64,000 nt of DNA from Apostichopus japonicus. Its lineage: Eukaryota; Echinodermata; Holothuroidea; Aspidochirotida; Stichopodidae. The first letter of the stretch is position 1; each line of letters begins with the position of its first letter. Below the pieces are notes generated by a model. It was given only the letters and a program-made list of their open reading frames with translations. It was not told the origin of the DNA and made no database searches. Of the stretch, positions 1-9,921 are shown piece after piece. The stretch lies in the NCBI RefSeq assembly GCF_037975245.1, contig NC_092570.1:8619001-8683000 (forward strand), given 5' to 3'. The position numbers and the translations under genes are program-made.

Positions 1-766
1 TAAATTCACTAGGAACATCTACAAATGAAGCATGATATTCAGCAAAGCTACAACTATTAAGTAAGGTTGGTTTGAAATTTTGCTTTCTTTAGTTCTGCAT
101 TGACATTTCATCTCCACTAAAATATACTAAAATGTAGGATTCAGATAACTCTGACCACCAAAATAATGAAAACAGCCAACAGCTTTCCCAGAGAAATTTG
201 CATGCAATGCTTGCAATTCCACGATGGTTAATTATGTTTTAGCAGGCATATCTCACACACAAACACAAGAATCACATATACTTGTATAGTGCATCGCACA
301 GGGAGCCATGTGTTGGTTGCACATCTGTCCCTTTCAGCGTTCGTTGCTGTACGCAATACACATTATCATTACTACGAACACTAGACAAACTAACGCTCTT
401 TAGAAATGTAGAGTTTATTGCCGAAGATGTCGCTTTTTAAGACGTAATTGAGGTAATTATATGTATATTATATTTAAGCTTTTGCTCATGTTAGGATAGG
501 GAAGTTTTAGTGAGTTTATGACCCACAATTCGTATTTTTGTTCGTACAACGTGGGCCTATTCTCAGCGTGGGTTAGCCTATCGTGATATCATGTGATAGA
601 CCTAGGTTTATTGTTTTTCTAGGGCTTAGTTAAGTTTTGTTCTGTTAAAACATATTATTATAAGTTCACATGCCTTGTTATTGTTGTATTTGAGGGCATC
701 GTGTGTTCATTGTCTAGGCTCAGCATGCATTACGGTGACTTGTTAAGTGTGTATAAAGTATTTTTA
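1..766. other. Unassigned flank
   Basis: AT-rich sequence with no open frame, splice-bounded exon or repeat that I can name on either strand. Confidence 0.5.
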
Positions 767-998
767 GATAGAAGCAAGTGGAGAGCAGCTAGCTGTCAGG
801 ACTGCCGTAAGGCACAGTGAGGAACAGAGGGGAGAGCAGTGGGAGGAAAAGAGGAAAATACGTCATCATAGAGAGATCCCCTTGCCTGATAACTCAACCT
901 CTTTTTCAGGTTTTACCTGCAGCACCTGCAACAGAGCCTGTGGCTCAAGAATCGGCTTATGCAGCCACTCTAAGCGCTGCAACTTCAATAGTGTCTGA
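767..998 (+). mobile_element. LINE-type retrotransposon ORF 3' remnant
   Basis: The plus strand reads DRSKWRAA at 767, then after a small frame shift AVRTAVRHSEEQRGEQWEEK, and ends with a C2H2-like finger, FTCSTCNRACGSRIGLCSHS, before a TGA at 996-998. The pairing of a DRxxWR block with a C-terminal CxxC...SRIGLxSH finger is what I know from the end of invertebrate LINE reverse-transcriptase ORFs. No reverse-transcriptase core lies upstream in the window, so this is a truncated, decayed copy. A CAG at 907-909 makes the same stretch look like a spliced exon in another frame, but the finger frame explains it better. Confidence 0.6.
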
Positions 999-3900
999 CC
1001 AAGAGTGCAGTAATACCATAGTCTCGCGAGACGGAAGGTTGCCAATCAATCATAAAGTATTTTTGTATTATTAAAATAGAGCGCCCTCTCATAACAAACA
1101 AGATGGCTGCGCCCATATTATCGTTGAATATATGTGTGTGTAATAGGCAAGCCACCCAAGTGAGCTTGAGTAACATTATCTAATTATTCATTAAGGTATT
1201 TTCCTCTCTATATTCACCACTTTATGTGTTAACCATCAGCACTGATTAAGATTAAATTCACCTCTGTTGAAATTGGTTTTGGACAAAATGCCTCTTGCTG
1301 CTGTAGTAACCACAATTAGTTGTTCAACGATGTATTCTGTAATAAGTAACACGTTCTGTGTACGGGGAACTGGTTGAGATGTTATTGACTAGATTAGTTG
1401 TGTTATTGTATTAGTAGTGTAATGCCCTGCCCATGAATGGACAGAGAGATTGTAAGGCAGACGTGCCGTGATTTAAATATCACAGTCTCATTATTACTAT
1501 TATGTGTAAAGTCTAGTGGTACTCCCAGATCTACCCTTGTTATTGTAGTGGTACAGACAGTGTAGAAACCAGCCTAATTGGGTCACAGAGAGTAGAGTTA
1601 GTCTGGTAAACAATTAAGTGACTTTATTTTTATGTTTTGTTCCTTTTTTATTATCTTTCAGGAAAACTACCTGAAGGTGCTGCACCGTCCTTTTTGTTTA
1701 TGTAGTCATTTAAAATAATCTCGAACATGCTATGTGAGAGAAGAAATAATAAACCACTTGACCACCAGAACAACCGGTGGTAGCAATAAGCACTCTCTCC
1801 AGCCTATTTATTATCTGCGTGGCCTCACACTTGTTTGCACTTTTTTAAGGAATAAACCAGAAAGCCAAGAGGCTTAGATATTCCATGCCACATTTACGGT
1901 TTATCAGAAAATTTACTGACTTCCGTGCACAGACTGGTTTTATACTTAATAGGCTGGATCCACATACCAAGTGTGAAGTTCATCCAAGTTTTACTTTTAA
2001 AGCTAATATTGTCACCATGAGTAACATTTGAGTACTCAATATGGTTGAGCGTCATACAACGTGTAAAGTTCATCAAAGCTATCCTTTGACTTTCGGAGTT
2101 ATCAAAATTACAATAATTTGAGATTGTAATTTCTACTGACCCCAATTGAAATTTCCCAATAACTAAAGCAACCAAGAACTTACTGAGGGCCATCCACATA
2201 CAAACTATGTGATTCGTCAGACCAGATTTATTAAGTCTGCTTGTTTTACGTTGTCAGATTTTGCCCTAACTTGACCTTTGACCTCTACCAATGCTACTTT
2301 ATTCCTTTATTCCAACCCCTTGTTTGGACAATGGATGACTATTGTCCACTATACTGCTTGACAACTAGCGACACAAAGTTATTTTTCCCATGTCACCACT
2401 TTTGAGGCCGAGACATGTACATACACCCCATCACCACGGTATAGGTTCCTTTTGCCTTGACGAAAGAATCAAGAATAGACCTAAACTCAAAGACGAGTTT
2501 TTGCTGGTTAAGCGAAGGAATGTTAAAAACGACCACATGTCAGTACACAATCTGAAATGAATGACAATAATATAAAAAAATACAAGATAATGCATCTCAC
2601 CATCCATTCTCCAGTTGTCACATTTAATGTGTGAATTAAGTGTGCTCCAATGATCCATTCAACTGAAATGAGTATAAGTAGATAACAATGAGAGCCTCAG
2701 CCACTCTCACATGGAATATTTTATTGAACACATTTTTGTATACGTTGCCACATTTCTCTGTTTTGAGGATAAACATAACATGTCAAAGTTACAGGTCATG
2801 TTTGCACATTCTTATCATATAAATTGCTTCACGATCAACTTAGTGAAAACCACGTTTTGCACTAATATAATATCAAATATTTCCTCCCTCCTGAGCAAAC
2901 ATAGCACTAATGCAGTTAATGAACTGTGCATAATCCATTTCACTGTGGTAATTTATTTTTGCTCAGCTGATCATGTTCAATCTACTTTACTGCTCTACAC
3001 TCATACACACACTAAAACAATATCAGTAACACCTTCTTGAACTGCTGTCTTCACACAACCTTGTGATGATTGTTATCACTGTTAATATGTCTAGTTCTGT
3101 ATGAAATGAAATTTTCTGATTTGAGCTTGTCCAAGCTATTATCATAATCTATCTTGCTTAACTGTTGTTACAATTAGTACCATTTTGCGGGTTAAAAGCC
3201 TTAAGTTACATCTTTTCAACATACAGGACAGAGCTACATTCTTACCACTATGCAGAAGCAGGACTAGAGGAAAAGCTTAAAAAAATGTCAGGCTAAGATA
3301 TTGTATCACATAAAGAGGAATATCTGTTACATCTAATTACCAAACTCTTGTTATTCATGAAATATAATGTATGTTACCTGAAATGTTTCGGGATTGTAAG
3401 TTTTTCAGATCTTTTTCATCTTTCACAGTCACCGGTGGACTGGGAAATAGTAAGCTGAGAATAAAAGGAAAATCTACAATAAAATATTACCCACTGTGCA
3501 GATTCTTATTAAGAAAAGAAATAAATATAAATGTTAGATAAATTAACATAGAAAGAATTATGTAGAGGGCATAGGTCGTTTACTTTCAGGAAAATGCTAT
3601 AGTTTTCTACAATTATATACTATGATAAGTACTGTATTTTGTAAGAGGAGAATTAAGACCAGCCATGCTCACCCAAGATACATACTAAACCAACCTTTAA
3701 AACCAACCTGGAATTCTTTTGTTCAAGTCCTCGGTCAGAAAACAAAATAAACGCACGCATACACACACGCATGGATGCATAGGTTACGATTATAATGGAA
3801 ACCAAAAACTATGCTTTGTCCACGATAACACCTACACTCAGAAAACGTTTTGACACAGGTTGAGTAAAATTTTACTTAATTTTCATGTCAAATAAGAACA

Positions 3901-5054
3901 CTAAAACATTTAAGTAAAATTACTTAACTGCTGTTTTGTAAAATATTACATGATTAGTATTTAAAGCAAGTACAATATTGTTATGTCAAATTTTGTCAGA
4001 GAATTTTACATGCACCGGTTCAGGTAATATTTTACACAGGTTTTAGTAATTAGGTTAAAAAAATCTGGATGCATGTTTGAATCGCTCACACAGAAAGGTA
4101 CATATAAGAGAGAGCAAAAAGCGATGACAACACAGATAATTCAGAATGTGTGATGAATTGAACCTTTTATTTCAACATTTTTCAATACAGAACTTAAAAA
4201 CTGTCTACAATAACAAAAAATAAACAAAAGGTCATATCTTTAAACGATGCATGCCTATGAAAATTTAAGTGATTTACTTTTGTACTTTCTGGAAAAGTGC
4301 ATGTACTATAAAAAGCATTTGGTTGAGTTTGGAACTCAACATGTAGAGGTAGGAGATATGTGGAAGCTCCAACGTCATCAACTGTCTTATAGCAAAATTT
4401 GACAACAATGCAACTCTACCGGCAGCATTGGCAAAAATGTTTTGACATAAAATGATCTGTTCATATTTAATTTCCAATTAACACAAACATCAACCCATGA
4501 ACAACACGAAAAATTGCAACTGAAGAAGGAAAATGATCTTCTTAGCAGAATATGGAAGATATATCATGATGAACTTCCAACTTAAACATGCTTATGGGTC
4601 ATTTCATGTCAAATCACAGATGGCTGGACCCTCTCCAAAATTCCCAAATTTATTGTGTGTTTGGACCACTATAAAATAGGCATACTCTGATAATTTCAGT
4701 TGCATTGCTTCAAAATTGGCTGAATAATCATGACACTTTAAAACTTCTGATTTTGTTGTCACCGTGGCATTTTCTTGATTTTTGAGGTCTGAGTTTTCAG
4801 CCATTAACCATCCTACTACCTTTCTATTCCAAAGGTCCATATATTATATCCTTTTAAATGTAAAATGAGCAATTTAGTGTTATGAAATAGTAATACTGCC
4901 TCTTTGATGTTACCGAAAAACTCCATCGAGACACCGTACAGGCCCCTTATATATTTATCTAGGTCGAGGATTCAGTTTTCCCATGAGAAGTTTTAACTAT
5001 CTCATTGAATCATGTCACAGGGCCTTTTCCCAAAATAGATTCCATGTGTCTGTG
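999..5054. other. Intergenic, no gene seen
   Basis: AT-rich DNA. AATAAA occurs at 1748-1753. Open frames here are short, without domain sense or matched splice phases. No repeat with definable ends was found. Confidence 0.45.
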
Positions 5055-5280
5055 GAACATTCAAGAAGGTTCTTCTCACATGGTATGGAAGTTTCCATAA
5101 GAAAGGGGTGGACTTCCAAACTCCCAACCAATCAAGGCAGATCAGTCATTTATCCAATGATTTTATATCGTTGGCTAATACAGGATGAGCAGGTTATTGG
5201 CTGCCTTCTGATTATGCGCAGAGGGATTTTCGGTAGAGTAATGTATAAAAGGCGGCATGTTCCCGCAACTTCTTCACTTC
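5055..5280 (+). promoter_or_regulatory. Heat-shock-type RNA polymerase II promoter
   Basis: A perfect four-unit heat shock element (GAAnnTTCnnGAAnnTTC) lies at 5055-5072 and a second GAAnnTTC at 5088-5095. CCAAT boxes are at 5128-5132 and 5154-5158, and an inverted one (ATTGG) at 5196-5200. A consensus TATAAAAGG sits at 5244-5252, placing a start near 5273-5280 in a CT-rich stretch. Order and spacing match animal heat-shock gene promoters, which bind HSF trimers, NF-Y and TBP. No HSP coding region follows within the window. The next plus-strand exons are at 7866 and 8650, and their link to this promoter is unproven. It could be a detached promoter copy. Confidence 0.65.
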
Positions 5281-5603
5281 GTCACCATTTCGTCACTTCT
5301 TCGAATTGCATAATTGACAGAGTCAAATCATTGTAATTTAGTTTTATTTGTAGGAGAATCGACAGAGAAGAAATTATACCGAATCACTAATCAAATCCGA
5401 TCTTGTCAATTTTTTTTTCTGAGAACTCATTGTTTTCTCCTATCTTCCGTTCCAGACGTCTCCTGAAGAAGCATAAAATATGGCATCAAGATAACCCCAG
5501 TACCTTTCTATCGCGAGTCCCGATATAATATTACATTAGGCTACAAAAGTGTTGTCTTGTGGGATTAAGTCAACTTAAAAGTGCCAAAATATTCAATTGC
5601 TAC

Positions 5604-5720
5604 ACTGCAGTTACTTTGTCTTTGTTGTTTGCACACGCATTTTGGTATTCCAGATTAAACACAAAGAAACAACTTTTCCCAAAGTCAATTTCAAATAAGC
5701 AACAACTTTAGATACATTCT
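5604..5720 (-). pseudogene. Decayed partial copy of the adjacent exon
   Basis: The plus-strand words CTGCAGTTACTTTGTCTTTG and GCATTTTGGTATTCCAGA recur here and again inside the exon at 5765-6058, with the middle deleted and no intact frame. It looks like a local partial tandem duplication of the 3' end of that exon. Confidence 0.5.
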
Positions 5721-5764
5721 GATCCGTGAGATGAGAAAACGTAGAGTGCTGTCTATGACGACTG

Positions 5765-6058
5765 CTAAACTGCAGTTACTTTGTCTTTTTTGTTGGCACG
5801 GTAAGCACAAAAATCCCTAATCTGGTTGCCCTTCACACCACCAGGCAACTCGTATAAAACAACTTTTTTGGAAAAATTCCCAGGCACCAATACATGCATT
5901 TTGGTATTCCAGAATAAACACATAGAATGATTTGAAGCACATATCAATGGCCTTCATAAATGTCCTCTGAGGTGAGGCATGTCTCTCGATGATCACAAAT
6001 AACTGCTGAGGATGTATTTTGCTTTCTCCAAGAAGTAACACGTATGGCTGAGGTCTTT
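5765..6058 (-). pseudogene. C-terminal exon of an uncharacterised conserved protein, frameshifted
   Basis: On the minus strand an acceptor (tttcag at 6059-6064) opens a frame reading RPQPYVLLLGESKIHPQQLF, then FVIIERHASPQ, KAIDMCFKSFYV and GAWEFFQK. The pattern (predicted LGE, F-V-x-E-x-x-ALPQ, KAxDxCFKxxYV, WEFIQ) resembles the C-terminal segment of a large uncharacterised family often annotated as zinc-finger or hypothetical protein in fish and invertebrates. At 5864-5869 a run of six T (six A in sense) carries one base too many. The expected continuation VVLYELPGGVKGNQIRDF lies in the next frame and stops at 5765-5767. Either a real pseudogene or a homopolymer error. No upstream exon was established; a short candidate lies near 7140-7190. 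Confidence 0.55.
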
Positions 6059-7865
6059 CTGAAATCATTTGCAAATAGAACTCCCAAGCTTATGATTTCC
6101 TAAGTAACAACAAAGAAAGGAAAAAATTTATTTCCATCATAATAAAATTGTGTAGAACATAAGCAGTTATTAACCACTCACAAATAAATATTGACATTCC
6201 TAGAGAAAATGCCAAAAATTTAATCAATTTTAACTTCTGCAAGTACGATTGAAACACATCAGCCTCGGTCTACTTGCTAAAACTTGCTAAAATGGCAAGT
6301 AGTATTATTTATAATTGCATTACATGAATATATGTTATCCGTTATGAACGTAGTACCAGCGTAACGATAGGCCCATGCCCGATGGCCATTTTTTTTTCCC
6401 CAGCGGGGTAAAGGCAAAGATTATCATACCTCGCTCCCATTGGCTGGGGTCCGTATACATAAGATTCATTACAATATTTAACTAGCAGCTGCTAGTTAAC
6501 ATTTCACAAGGCCACTTTGCTACACTCAAAAAAGAAAACAATCTAGCAGCAGAATGTACAATCGTACGCGTTTGAGTAGAGTAAACTTATTTGTCGGTGT
6601 GTTATGTCACGGGTGTAGAATGCCTGTGGTTATGTAGCGCACAACTCTGTTGCTGTAAATTTAAAGAAGTAAAATCAAACCGAACCAGTTTGTAGATGAT
6701 ACCAAAAATCACCATATCATATATAACGTAAGACAATTTCTGTGTTCAATAACTATAATCCAGTGGCAGTGGTACTACTAACATGCATGACTAAATACAA
6801 GGCCTATATCTTTCATATAATATTATCTGAAAACCGTGCCAATGGGTCATAATAAACCGTCTCAAAAGGTCATAATTTTGAACATCAAATCAATGTGTAT
6901 GCTCAAAACTATAAGAGTCATTCAGTTTAAAGCATCTCAAGTTAATAGTCAATCAGAAACAGTCAAGCTGTCCAATGTTTTAAAGCAAGTAAACGCCTGG
7001 TACTTATCTGCGTACATTGCCATCACAGTACTCTGTACAACCAAGTTCTACCATCAGTTCAAAGCTTCACCCTTGTCAAAACTAACTCATTAGATTTATT
7101 GGCTTTTCAGTTTTGGATCATCATCCTTAGTAATCCTTACCTTCAAAGAAGGACAGTCATCTAAAATGAGACATGTACACTCACAGTCCATGGTCGCAGT
7201 ATTGTTTACAAACTTATGGATGTAAATGTACACAAACGAGTCCGCGCAAAAGCAAAGAAAAAAACATTTGAACACATTTTTTAACAAAATTGTTTCAAGA
7301 TAGTAACCAGTTCCAGTACGTGTATGCGAATCACAATCCACTGCGGGCACGTGTATGTTCATGTACATACACACACGCATAGCGTAAGCAAGAACTTCCC
7401 AATTCAGCATCAAAAGTGAAAGACCCAGCCAATGAGAAGCGAGGTATGCAAATGATGGCCTTAACAGCACTGGGAAAAAATCTTGCTGCCCAGTGCTATT
7501 TCAAATGTACTGACTTGATATAGCCTAAGTATACCATACTAGGCCTAGTACTACTTAAAAAAATGACTCGCAGTGTATACAAAAATATGATTAATATACA
7601 ATAGGAATAGGATACACTAGGTTACAATATAGGCTTAGACCTAAGTCTTCCGTCCGTCTGTAGGCTATTCCGTGTAATGTTTACTTGTATGCAGGCTACA
7701 CTGATTCGCTGACAATTATGAGTTGACTATGACAAACAGCCTAATTAGCTTATCGTTTTACTTTAACGCTAGGTCTACGTAATGCAAACGAATCAAAATC
7801 ATTCGTCTACCCAACTTTGTCGTGAGTCTCTAAGCATTTCTCGTTCTTGTCACGTTCCCTTACAG
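6059..7865. other. Intergenic or intronic, no firm gene
   Basis: No exon with both good splice sites and a supported frame. The minus strand near 7140-7190 reads MDCECTCLILDDCPSLK into a GTAAGG donor and could be an upstream exon of the 5765-6058 protein, but nothing ties the two together. Confidence 0.4.
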
Positions 7866-7971
7866 AATATCAAAACAAACCTGCACATTTTTCAAACAAC
7901 TCTTCCAGGGCCCGATCTAACGTCATTTTCCATGCCATTGTAGCTCGTAATCGCACACTGAGTACGAAACG
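7866..7971 (+). CDS. Internal coding exon, unknown protein (first of a pair)
   Basis: Bounded by acceptor ccttacag (ends 7865) and donor GTATGT (7972). Only one of the three frames is open across it. It enters in phase 1 (two bases complete a codon) and leaves in phase 2, giving 34 full codons, including SRARSNVIFHAIVARNRTLS. The next exon at 8650 begins with the one base needed and also has a single open frame, which supports a real spliced pair. I do not recognise the protein. Upstream exons and start codon were not found; the heat-shock-type promoter at 5.05-5.28 kb is on the same strand. Confidence 0.4.
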
Positions 7972-8157
7972 GTATGTGGCTTGTACATATAAGGCCGTGG
8001 TTACTAGTACATTTAGTAACGATAAATGTCTTTACTTGACAAACTGGTACAAGAAGTGTTGTATTATGTACACTGCTTCTGTTTGGTTAGCGCTTTGGCA
8101 AAATATACTTGGCCTATCATGTAAAATGACCCAGTAGATGTTCACAATAAGTGTGTG

Positions 8158-8516
8158 CAGTGGCGTAGGAAGGTACTTTTGAGTGGGGGGCTGAAGACTG
8201 ATGGCCGGCCTGGGGGAGAGGTCTAAGGGGAGGGGGTGTCCCCCTCCCCTTTGGAATTTTTTTGCATTTCCAGGTGGCCTCAGATGCAATTTGGTGCAAT
8301 ATAGCACACTTCAACACCCACTCCATTTTGTAAAGAATTTTGCATTTTCACCTGGCCTTAGATGCAATTTGGTGCTTCAAATGAGTTTTTTTTCTCATTT
8401 GGAAATGAAAAAGGGGTTTTCTGACTTGTGGAGCGGGGGGCAGAACGATACTTCCACCCCCCCATATTTTTCACTGGGGGCTGGCGCCCCCAGCCCACCC
8501 GGTTCCTACGCCCTTG
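8158..8516 (+). mobile_element. hAT-type MITE, family M1, copy A
   Basis: Starts CAGTGGCGTAGGAAGG and ends GGTTCCTACGCCCTTG. Both sides carry the 8-bp direct repeat AGTGTGTG (8150-8157 and 8517-8524). Eight-base target duplications and CAG...CTG-like termini are typical of the hAT superfamily. No transposase. Two more copies are at 58873-59254 (reversed) and 63368-63738. This copy sits in the intron between the plus-strand exons 7866-7971 and 8650-8766. Confidence 0.9.
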
Positions 8517-8649
8517 AGTGTGTGTAATCCTCAATCGCATGCATATGAATACTTTTACAGAATGTTGTGTAATATTTGCATAATGCCATGTATTTTTTTA
8601 CAACTCGTGATTTACATAACATTATTTTTCATATTATTTCTGTGTGTAG

Positions 8650-8766
8650 GCACTATGGGTGGCAGAATGAGAAGGATGGACTTTTACCAATGTCACTGTT
8701 CATAGAGGGCGTACCACTTCACCGTAGACATGGTCGAATGAGAGGGCTATGGTTGTGGGGCGACAG
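8650..8766 (+). CDS. Internal coding exon, unknown protein (second of a pair)
   Basis: Acceptor gtgtgtag (ends 8649) and donor GTAAGC (8767). 117 nt, entering with one base and leaving with two, exactly matching the phase of the exon at 7866-7971. The only open frame reads HYGWQNEKDGLLPMSLFIEG, then VPLHRRHGRMRGLWLWGD. The residues look like folded protein, not random, but I cannot assign a family. Any further exons would lie to the right, antisense to NLR-1, so NLR-1 may be nested in an intron of this gene. Confidence 0.45.
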
Positions 8767-8985
8767 GTAAGCTAGGAGTGGAGTAAATTATGACTAAGCA
8801 ATCTCGATGTAGCAGACTGTGAGAAAAAGAAATGATGCAGCGAAAAAGCTAAACTTTTTACATGGTTCTCATTGTTCAAAGATATCAAATGCTTGGAGAT
8901 ATTTCTGCTGAATATTCTTCTAATTAGCTCTATAAATCACACATTCTAATATATCTTTGTTTTCAATAGCACGTAGTGCAAAATC

Positions 8986-8991
8986 TTTATT
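8986..8991 (-). terminator. PolyA signal of NLR-1
   Basis: AATAAA on the minus strand, 26 bases after the TGA at 9018-9020. This gives a very short 3' UTR. Confidence 0.55.
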
Positions 8992-9017
8992 TTGGTTTAC
9001 CAACTTTTAATTAATCC

Positions 9018-9260
9018 TCACCATGCCTCTTTAACCATTTCATTGTTGATCACGAATTTTATGAGATCTTCATAATCCTGTTCAATCAGCTTCAGGTCCC
9101 ACCGATTAACTTCAATAGCCTTCAAGGTTTTCAAGACTCCCAGTGAGACATCAGCCTTCAGGGTCAGGGCTTTCTCTGTAATTTTTTCCACAACATCTGA
9201 AAGCTTCAGACATTCAATTGGAATCTGGAATATAATCCACAGATATTGTAGTATTTCAAC
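9018..9260 (-). CDS. NLR-1 exon 7, C-terminal module
   Basis: Acceptor gatttcag (9261-9268) in phase 0 joins the phase-0 end of the NACHT exon. It encodes 80 residues (939-1018 of the model) beginning VEILQYLWIIFQIPIECLKL and ending NNEMVKEAW, then TGA. It is Leu-rich with regular hydrophobic spacing, but I see no full LRR. The segment LTLKADVSLGVLKTLKAIEV aligns by eye with ITLYSGLSLPILTSIERMSI in the NLR-2 exon at 39147-39352, so this is a shared post-NACHT module. The protein lacks a long LRR array, unlike vertebrate NLRs. Confidence 0.75.
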   Translation of the reverse strand, partial: VEILQYLWIIFQIPIECLKLSDVVEKITEKALTLKADVSLGVLKTLKAIEVNRWDLKLIEQDYEDLIKFVINNEMVKEAW

Positions 9261-9921
9261 CTGAAATCAGTACCCAACAATAACAAATGGAAACCATAAA
9301 ACTAGAAACCTGATTAGAGACATTAAAATTAACTTTGTTTGCTAGTAAAGATATGTTGTGTATTTAATCAGCTAGAGTTGTCTCATGCGTCACAATATCC
9401 TAAAGCAACACTAAGGATAAATTATTAGCCAACCTTTGTTTAATTCCATTGACGAAATGTGTACTTTACGATACACTGATCTTGTAAGTTAAATAGATGG
9501 TTCAGCATATGATAATGTTGTATTGAAAATGATTCACACATCCCAGAATGATCTGCCACTGTTTAGTACCTCTAGACCAATTCATACTTTTGTCTGATAT
9601 CCACAGAATGAATAAATTAGGTGGATCTTGTACCAAAGATCAAATTTAATCTCTGGATTGAGAACTACATTTCAAGAAGTAACATATTTAAAATAAACTT
9701 ACACCATTAATATTTCAACATACTAGATTTACTTAAGGTCTGGCACAATTTGGTGAAATATAGACCTTCAATGTTGCATCCTACAGATTGATGCTGTACT
9801 CGACACTGGACAATTGAATGTAGTATTCATGTACATTTCAGATTATGTATCACATATATCTGGATATAAGCAGAGGTTTGCTGTTTATTTGAGCTAAGAA
9901 ATTTGTATTTTCACACTTTAC
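9261..9921 (-). other. NLR-1 intron 6
   Basis: Lies between a GTAAAG donor (9916-9921) and the gatttcag acceptor. AT-rich, no other feature. Confidence 0.7.

Noticed and set aside
910-1037. Apparent spliced exon (VLPAAPATEPVAQESA...) after a CAG acceptor, joinable to a terminal exon at 1662
   Set aside because: Another frame through the same bases, continuous with the upstream sequence, gives a LINE-type zinc finger (FTCSTCNRACGSRIGL). That explains the region better, and the donor (GTTGCC) is weak.
4983-5336. 117-codon ORF
   Set aside because: It runs straight through the HSE, CCAAT and TATA elements of a promoter; no domain.
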